Of a DNA stretch of 64,000 nt, positions 58,885 to 64,000 are shown piece by piece. Source of the DNA: Tritrichomonas musculus (taxonomy: Eukaryota > Parabasalia > Tritrichomonadida > Tritrichomonadidae); NCBI GenBank assembly GCA_039105265.1, contig JAPFFF010000026.1:434001-498000 (forward strand), in the 5' to 3' direction. Below the pieces are notes generated by a model that searched no databases, was not told the origin of the DNA, and saw only the letters and a program-made list of their open reading frames with translations. The number at the start of each line of letters is the position of its first letter. Position 1 is the stretch's first letter. A program made the translations under genes and the position numbers.

Positions 58885-60121
58885 ATGCTTTTTTTATTAA
58901 TTAACTATATTTTTTCAACACAACAATTAATCACTCCTTTTAAAAAAGGTCCTTTGCTGCAAGACGATGAACTAGAATGCATCTATGATCGTTTATATTC
59001 ATCAAGCATCAATTCAAATAGTGTTATTTGCCTTGTTAGATGCACTTTTAGTTCAATTAAGACAACTTCAGTTGGAGGTGATGTAGTTGTCAATCTCAGA
59101 AATAGGTTTGGGATGAAAAATTATATTGATAATTGCAAATCTTTGAACGGTTCCGCTATTTACTTCAATATTGAAACAAATTTCCGACAGAGATATTCAA
59201 TTCTCAATTCGAGAACAATTCTGTGAGTTCTTCAGGTGGAGAAATATATATTTTATCAAAAATAAAAAGCAAATTTCAAATAGAAAATTGCACATTTAAT
59301 GAAAATTTTGCAACAATGTCAGGTGGATCCATTTTTTTTCTAATATAAGTTACTCATTTCTCTATTGTCATTTTAATAATAATAAATGTCAAAGAGTAGG
59401 AGGAGGAGCAATGTATTCGAGTGATTCAAGTGGCTTTATTGTCAAATGCCATTTTGCAAACAATCTTTTCGTTCCAACCTATCGTTCATATGATTTTATA
59501 AATGGAGGAGCAATTTTTTTTTGATAAAATTGCAATTTTTCAAATAATACAATCAATGGCCTTGATATTTCATTTGGTGGTGGGATTTCATTAGTGAATA
59601 CGTCAAAATTATCTTGTAGAAAATGTTATTTCACAAATAATTATGTCATAGCTAAAAATAGTTATTCATATAGAGGTGCAATATCAATTAAATATTACTT
59701 AGAATCCAACTCTTCTCCAAATATAACTATTGATGAATGTTTATTCACAAATAATACAACAAAATCTCATAAAACATTTGGTGTGGCAATATTTTATGAA
59801 GATTCACACAAAAAAATAAGCACAAGTTTAAGATCTTCTTTATCCTTTAATAATGTGACATTCAAAAACAATAAAGCATACTCGTATACTTCATCAATTG
59901 GAGGCGTAATTACAATTAAAACTACATTTGATTATTTTAACATCACATTTATATCATCTTTTCAAAAGGTAACTTGCATGAATAATACTGCTTATTCAGA
60001 ATCATCTTCATCATTTGGCGGAGTTATTTGGTTCTCTTCCTTTTGCTCAGTGTTATCTATAATTCCTAAATTTTATTTTATTTCAGATTGTTATATCTTG
60101 CCTTTGATTTTTAATTTTTGA
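58885..60121 (+). pseudogene. PMP-like beta-helix surface protein gene, broken
   Basis: It starts with a likely signal peptide (MLFLLINYIFSTQQ). Coils of the chlamydial-PMP-like beta-helix type found in trichomonads follow: GNCKSL-type repeats, ENCTFNENFATMSGGSIFF (about 59285), CLFTNNTT, NVTFKNNKAYSYTSSIGGV and AYSESSSSFGGVIWF. The pieces at 58885-59226, about 59230-59350, 59380-59520 and 59594-60121 lie in different frames with stops between them. Intact relatives are large surface proteins, probably for adhesion. The C-terminal membrane anchor is not seen. Confidence 0.75.
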
Positions 60122-60319
60122 TCGTAATTCACTGCAAAATGAATCTCGGCAAGATATAACAATCATAAATATATTAATATAACATTTTAAAATAATGTAT
60201 ATAACGAGATATATAAACGATTATATTTTGTGAGAGTTGCATTTACTCTTCTGAAAATAATTCAATTTTTTTGAATACTTATCACAAAAAATTGCAAAAT
60301 ATTAAAAAAATAGATCAAA

Positions 60320-63300
60320 ATGAACCAGGAAGAAAGCATTGAGAATTTAAAATTTGCTGCAGAACAAGGCGATGCAGAATCAATGTGTAAATACGCAACA
60401 AAACTCGAAAAAGGAGATGGTGTCCCAATGGATAAAAATGAAGCGTCAAGATTAATGAAAATAGCAGCGGATAAAGGCAATATTGTAGCAATGAGTAAGT
60501 ATGGTTCAATGCTGAAGAATGGAAATGGTGTACCTGCTGATAAAGTGGAAGCTTGCAGATATTTAAAAATGGCGGCTGATCGAGGGAATGTTGGCGCAAT
60601 GTTTAACTACGCGAACATGCTGAAGAAAGGAAACGGAGTTGCAGTGAACAATAAAGAAGCTGCCAAATACTTCAAAATGTCGGCCGATAACGGTTTGGCG
60701 GTTGGCATGTACAAATACGGCTGCATTCTTCGAAGCGGCGACGGCGTCGAAATGAACAAAGAAGAAGCGAGCCGCTATTTCAAGCTCGCTTCTAACAAAG
60801 GCGACACGGACTCAATGAACAACCTCGGAGTGATGCTTTTGAATGGTGAAGGAATTGAACAGAACAAAGAGGAAGCGTGCAGATATTTCAAGATGTCAGC
60901 AGACAACGGGAGCAAAATTGGTATGTACAAATATGGTCAGCTGCTTCGAGATGGAGAAGGAATTTCAAAGAATGAAAGAGAAGCAATTGAATACTTCAAA
61001 CGATCCATTGAAAAAGGATCGATTGAATCACTTAATGAATATGGAGTTATGCTTAAGAATGGTCAAGGTATTGAACAAGATGAATCTGAAGCGGTTCGTT
61101 ATTTCAAACTTTCCGCCGACAAAGGTCAGGCTGATGGAATGTACAACTATTCATTGATGCTTAAAGAAGGTCGTGGAATTTCAAAGAATGAAGAAGAATC
61201 ACTGAAATACTTGAAAATGGCAGCAGACAAAGGCCAGTCAGATGCAATGTACGATTATGCACTTATTCATGATCAAGGAATTGGTGTTCCAATTGACAAA
61301 CAAACAGCGGCCAAATACTACAAATTATCAGCTGACAGAGGCAACATCAAAGCCATGTTTAAATTTGCCCAATACCTTGAAAAAGGCGATGTCATCTCAG
61401 CCAATAAGAATCTAGCAAGCCAATACTATAAAATTGCTGCTGATGCTGGACTTACTCAGGAAATGTTTATGAATGAAAATATGCTAAACAAATCTGCATC
61501 AGAACAAAATGAAAGCAAATCTGAACCAGAACAAAATGAAAGCAAATCTGCATCAGAACAAAATGAAAGCAAATCTGCATTAGAACAAAATGAAAGCAAA
61601 TCTGAGTCAGAACAAAATGAAAGCAAATCTGAGTCAGAACAAAATGAAAGCAAATCTGAGTCAGAACAAAATGAAAGCAAATCTGCATTAGAACAAAATG
61701 AAAGCAAATCTGCATTAGAACAAAATGAAAGCAAATCTGAGTCAGAACAAAATGAAAGCAAATCTGAGTCAGAACAAAATGAGAGCAAATCTGAGTCAGA
61801 ACAAAATGAAAGCAAATCTGAGTCAGAACAAAATGAAAGCAAATCTGCATCAGAACAAAATGATAGCAAATCTGAGTCAGAACAAAATGAAAGCAAATCT
61901 GAGTCAGAACAAAATGAAAGCAAATCTGAGTCAGAACAAAATGAAAGCAAATCTGAGTCAGAACAAAATGAAAGCAAATCTGAGTCAGAACAAAATGAAA
62001 GCAAATCTGAGTCAGAACAAAATGAAAGCAAATCTGAGTCAGAACAAAATGAAAGCAAATCTGAGTCAGAACAAAATGAAAGCAAATCTGAGTCAGAACA
62101 AAATGAAAGCAAATCTGAGTCAGAACAAAATGAAAGCAAATCTGAGTCAGAACAAAATGAAAGCAAATCTGAGTCAGAACAAAATGAAAGCAAATCTGAG
62201 TCAGAACAAAATGAAAGCAAATCTGAGTCAGAACAAAATGAAAGCAAATCTGAGTCAGAACAAAATGAAAGCAAATCTGAGTCAGAACAAAATGAAAGCA
62301 AATCTGAGTCAGAACAAAATGAAAGCAAATCTGAGTCAGAACAAAATGAAAGCAAATCTGAGTCAGAACAAAATGAAAGCAAATCTGAGTCAGAACAAAA
62401 TGATAGCAAATATGAGTCAGGACAAAATGAATCATCAAATATTGAAAAAAATTCACAATTTGGAAATTCAAAATCCAGAAGCGAATCAGAAAGTCCTCAA
62501 TCTAAAAGTGAATCAAAGCATTCTACATCTAAAGATGAATCGCCTCTTTTAAGTTATCAAACGTCAACAGATCAATTGCAATCTAAAAACGGATCTAAGC
62601 ACTCCATAGCTAGAAATATCACCCAAAAATCGCAAGAATCAGAAACATACAATTACAGTTACAGCTACAGTTACTATTCTTACTCAACAGGAACGCTCGA
62701 GAACTCATCTGCCACCTCGTCTGCCCAGCAATCATTCGATCTTGGCCTCAAATATTACAAAGGAATAGGAATCCCAGTCAACAAGCCCAAAGCATTTGAA
62801 TTGTTCACAGAAGCAGCCGACCATGGCCACCCAGAGGCACAATTCAACGTTGGCTTCATGTATTCCAAAGGTGACGGTGTTACAAAGGATCTTGGAAAAG
62901 CTGCCAAATATTTCGAAATGGCGTCTAAACAGAACATTTCAAAGGCCAAGTATTCTCTCGGTGTTTTTTATTTGAAAGGAATCGGTGGCGTTCAAAAGGA
63001 CAAAGAAAAAGCAGCGGAATTGTTTGAGCAAGCTTCTGATACAGATTTGAAGGCACTTTACAACATTGCACTCATGTACCAGAACGGTTATGGCGTTAAA
63101 AAAGATCTCCAAAAAGCATGCGAATTTTTTGAACGTGCTGCTGAGCAAAATGACAGCGACTCTTGCTTCATTCTTGGACAAATTTATGAAAAAGGCGGAG
63201 CACAAGTTGAATGCGACAAAACAAAAGCCTTCAATTATTACAAAAAAGCTGCTGATTTGGGAAACGATAAGGCACAATTGTCACTGGGTCTCATGCACTT

Positions 63301-63922
63301 AAGAGGTGATGGTTGCGCGTTTGATGTTGAAAAAGGGCGCCATTATATCCAAATGTCTGCTCAGCAAGGAAATGAAAGAGCTATACAATATCTATCACAA
63401 GGCCTTCCAATTTTATCATCGCCACAATCAAGCAGACAAGCAACAAGGAATGCTCGATCATTTGCCAAACAAAGAGATGTTGATAATGATGATGTTGCTG
63501 TCGTTGACGGAGTAGATTTTGAAATGCTGAATCTGTTCCAGTCACTTAAAAGTGGAATAAAAAGAATCCACAGAAAAATTTCAAAAGAATTCATCAACAC
63601 TGATGATGCCCTAAATGACATTGACAATTTTCTAGTCGATAAAAATCTTTCTAATTGCATAACTGAACTTTGTTCTGCAGGGAATGCATTAAAAAGTCTC
63701 GAAGACAAAGCATACTTTCTGATAACAAAGGATAAACAGAGAAAAAATTGTTTACCAAAGCTGTTCACAATGAAAAGAAACCAAATTTTGTTGAATGATT
63801 CAAGCGAAGACCTTTCTGAAAGCGAATTCGATGATGAGCTTTATAAACTTGGCTATGATATTAGAAATCTTGATATGAGATTAAAGAGTCTCAATCAAGA
63901 GATTCTAAATTTACGGCAATAG
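60320..63922 (+). CDS. Sel1-repeat protein with SEQNESK minisatellite
   Basis: The protein has 1200 residues. Residues 1-390 hold about eleven Sel1 (TPR-like) repeats of about 36 residues (AAEQGDAESMCKYATKLEKG, and later MYKYGCILRSGDGVEMN). Residues 392-704 are about 34 copies of the nonapeptide SESEQNESK. A Ser/Tyr-rich linker (YNYSYSYSYYSYSTG) follows, then six or so further Sel1 repeats (about 800-1030, QSFDLGLKYYKGIGIPVNKP). The last 170 residues are helical and charged. Sel1 proteins are adaptors of signalling or protein-quality complexes. The start is ATCAAAATG. The second Sel1 block has GC-richer codons than its surroundings. The frame is intact. Confidence 0.92.
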   Translation: MNQEESIENLKFAAEQGDAESMCKYATKLEKGDGVPMDKNEASRLMKIAADKGNIVAMSKYGSMLKNGNGVPADKVEACRYLKMAADRGNVGAMFNYANMLKKGNGVAVNNKEAAKYFKMSADNGLAVGMYKYGCILRSGDGVEMNKEEASRYFKLASNKGDTDSMNNLGVMLLNGEGIEQNKEEACRYFKMSADNGSKIGMYKYGQLLRDGEGISKNEREAIEYFKRSIEKGSIESLNEYGVMLKNGQGIEQDESEAVRYFKLSADKGQADGMYNYSLMLKEGRGISKNEEESLKYLKMAADKGQSDAMYDYALIHDQGIGVPIDKQTAAKYYKLSADRGNIKAMFKFAQYLEKGDVISANKNLASQYYKIAADAGLTQEMFMNENMLNKSASEQNESKSEPEQNESKSASEQNESKSALEQNESKSESEQNESKSESEQNESKSESEQNESKSALEQNESKSALEQNESKSESEQNESKSESEQNESKSESEQNESKSESEQNESKSASEQNDSKSESEQNESKSESEQNESKSESEQNESKSESEQNESKSESEQNESKSESEQNESKSESEQNESKSESEQNESKSESEQNESKSESEQNESKSESEQNESKSESEQNESKSESEQNESKSESEQNESKSESEQNESKSESEQNESKSESEQNESKSESEQNESKSESEQNESKSESEQNDSKYESGQNESSNIEKNSQFGNSKSRSESESPQSKSESKHSTSKDESPLLSYQTSTDQLQSKNGSKHSIARNITQKSQESETYNYSYSYSYYSYSTGTLENSSATSSAQQSFDLGLKYYKGIGIPVNKPKAFELFTEAADHGHPEAQFNVGFMYSKGDGVTKDLGKAAKYFEMASKQNISKAKYSLGVFYLKGIGGVQKDKEKAAELFEQASDTDLKALYNIALMYQNGYGVKKDLQKACEFFERAAEQNDSDSCFILGQIYEKGGAQVECDKTKAFNYYKKAADLGNDKAQLSLGLMHLRGDGCAFDVEKGRHYIQMSAQQGNERAIQYLSQGLPILSSPQSSRQATRNARSFAKQRDVDNDDVAVVDGVDFEMLNLFQSLKSGIKRIHRKISKEFINTDDALNDIDNFLVDKNLSNCITELCSAGNALKSLEDKAYFLITKDKQRKNCLPKLFTMKRNQILLNDSSEDLSESEFDDELYKLGYDIRNLDMRLKSLNQEILNLRQ
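61493..62432 (+). repeat. 27-bp coding minisatellite
   Basis: About 34 head-to-tail copies of a 27-base unit (AATGAAAGCAAATCTGAGTC plus 7 bases). They differ mainly at TCTGCATCA, TCTGCATTA and TCTGAGTCA, and the right-hand two thirds are almost identical. The unit is a multiple of three, so other frames on both strands stay open too. Confidence 0.95.
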
Positions 63923-64000
63923 TAAATTATTTATTTTTAAATCTCGACAAATACAATAATTTGAAAACACAATATACTATTTTGATAAAGAAAGCATTGA

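Noticed and set aside
61456-62471. Two long minus-strand frames (317 and 334 codons) over the SEQNESK repeat
   Set aside because: They are mirror readings of a 27-bp repeat whose length is a multiple of three; composition is pure repeat and no start context is present.
61725-62552. 275-codon plus-strand frame over the same repeat
   Set aside because: It is an out-of-frame shadow of the Sel1 gene's minisatellite.

Overview
The host DNA is extremely AT-rich and intron-poor. Its genes are preceded at 10-24 bases by TCATTTT-like initiators of the trichomonad type. It carries the gene families typical of parabasalids: ankyrin proteins, Sel1-repeat proteins, PMP-like beta-helix surface proteins, Myb factors and a BEACH protein, plus Maverick/Polinton DNA elements. 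A Trichomonas/Tritrichomonas-like parasite is the best reading. The style of the ankyrin and beta-helix genes recalls Tritrichomonas foetus, but the species is an inference.

1-11.5 kb is host DNA with few live genes: a ribosomal P2-like protein, histone H2A and two identical tRNA-Cys genes. It also holds a frameshifted hypothetical gene, a decayed ankyrin gene, two TA-flanked inverted-repeat transposons (5774-6676 and 8707-9612), two foldback repeats and a less AT-rich foreign patch (9.6-10.6 kb) with one interrupted ORF.

11.5-37.05 kb is a nested pair of Maverick-type elements. An outer, GC-richer element survives as two pieces (11491-13295 and 35690-37054) carrying a packaging ATPase and three other genes. 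Into one of these genes a complete 22.4-kb inner Maverick (13296-35689) has inserted. It has 269/292-bp terminal inverted repeats that begin AGTAGATACC, and a 5-bp target duplication AGCAG. The two halves of the interrupted gene lie on opposite sides of the inner element, in the same frame. The inner element encodes a giant protein-primed DNA polymerase B, an integrase, an A32-like packaging ATPase, a double-jelly-roll-type major capsid protein, two putative minor capsid/penton-like proteins, a 2407-residue fibre-like protein, a protein-VI-like small protein, an AT-hook protein, several unknown small proteins and a tRNA-like Pol III unit. Together these are the parts of a virus-like replication, packaging and integration system. 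I see no separate adenovirus-type protease, and the integrase has Asn where the third catalytic acid should be.

37.05-64 kb is host DNA again: a cyclophilin-like protein, an HMG-box protein, a 2876-residue kinase-BEACH-WD40 protein, a DUF4440/SnoaL-like protein, a Pro/Gly-rich protein and a 1200-residue Sel1 protein with a 27-bp minisatellite. Between them lie long empty AT-rich stretches, three more inverted-repeat elements (47651-47898, 51753-53155, 53386-54844) and broken Myb, beta-helix/RING and PMP-like genes. The general picture is a transposon-rich, pseudogene-rich region around a nested virus-like integration.
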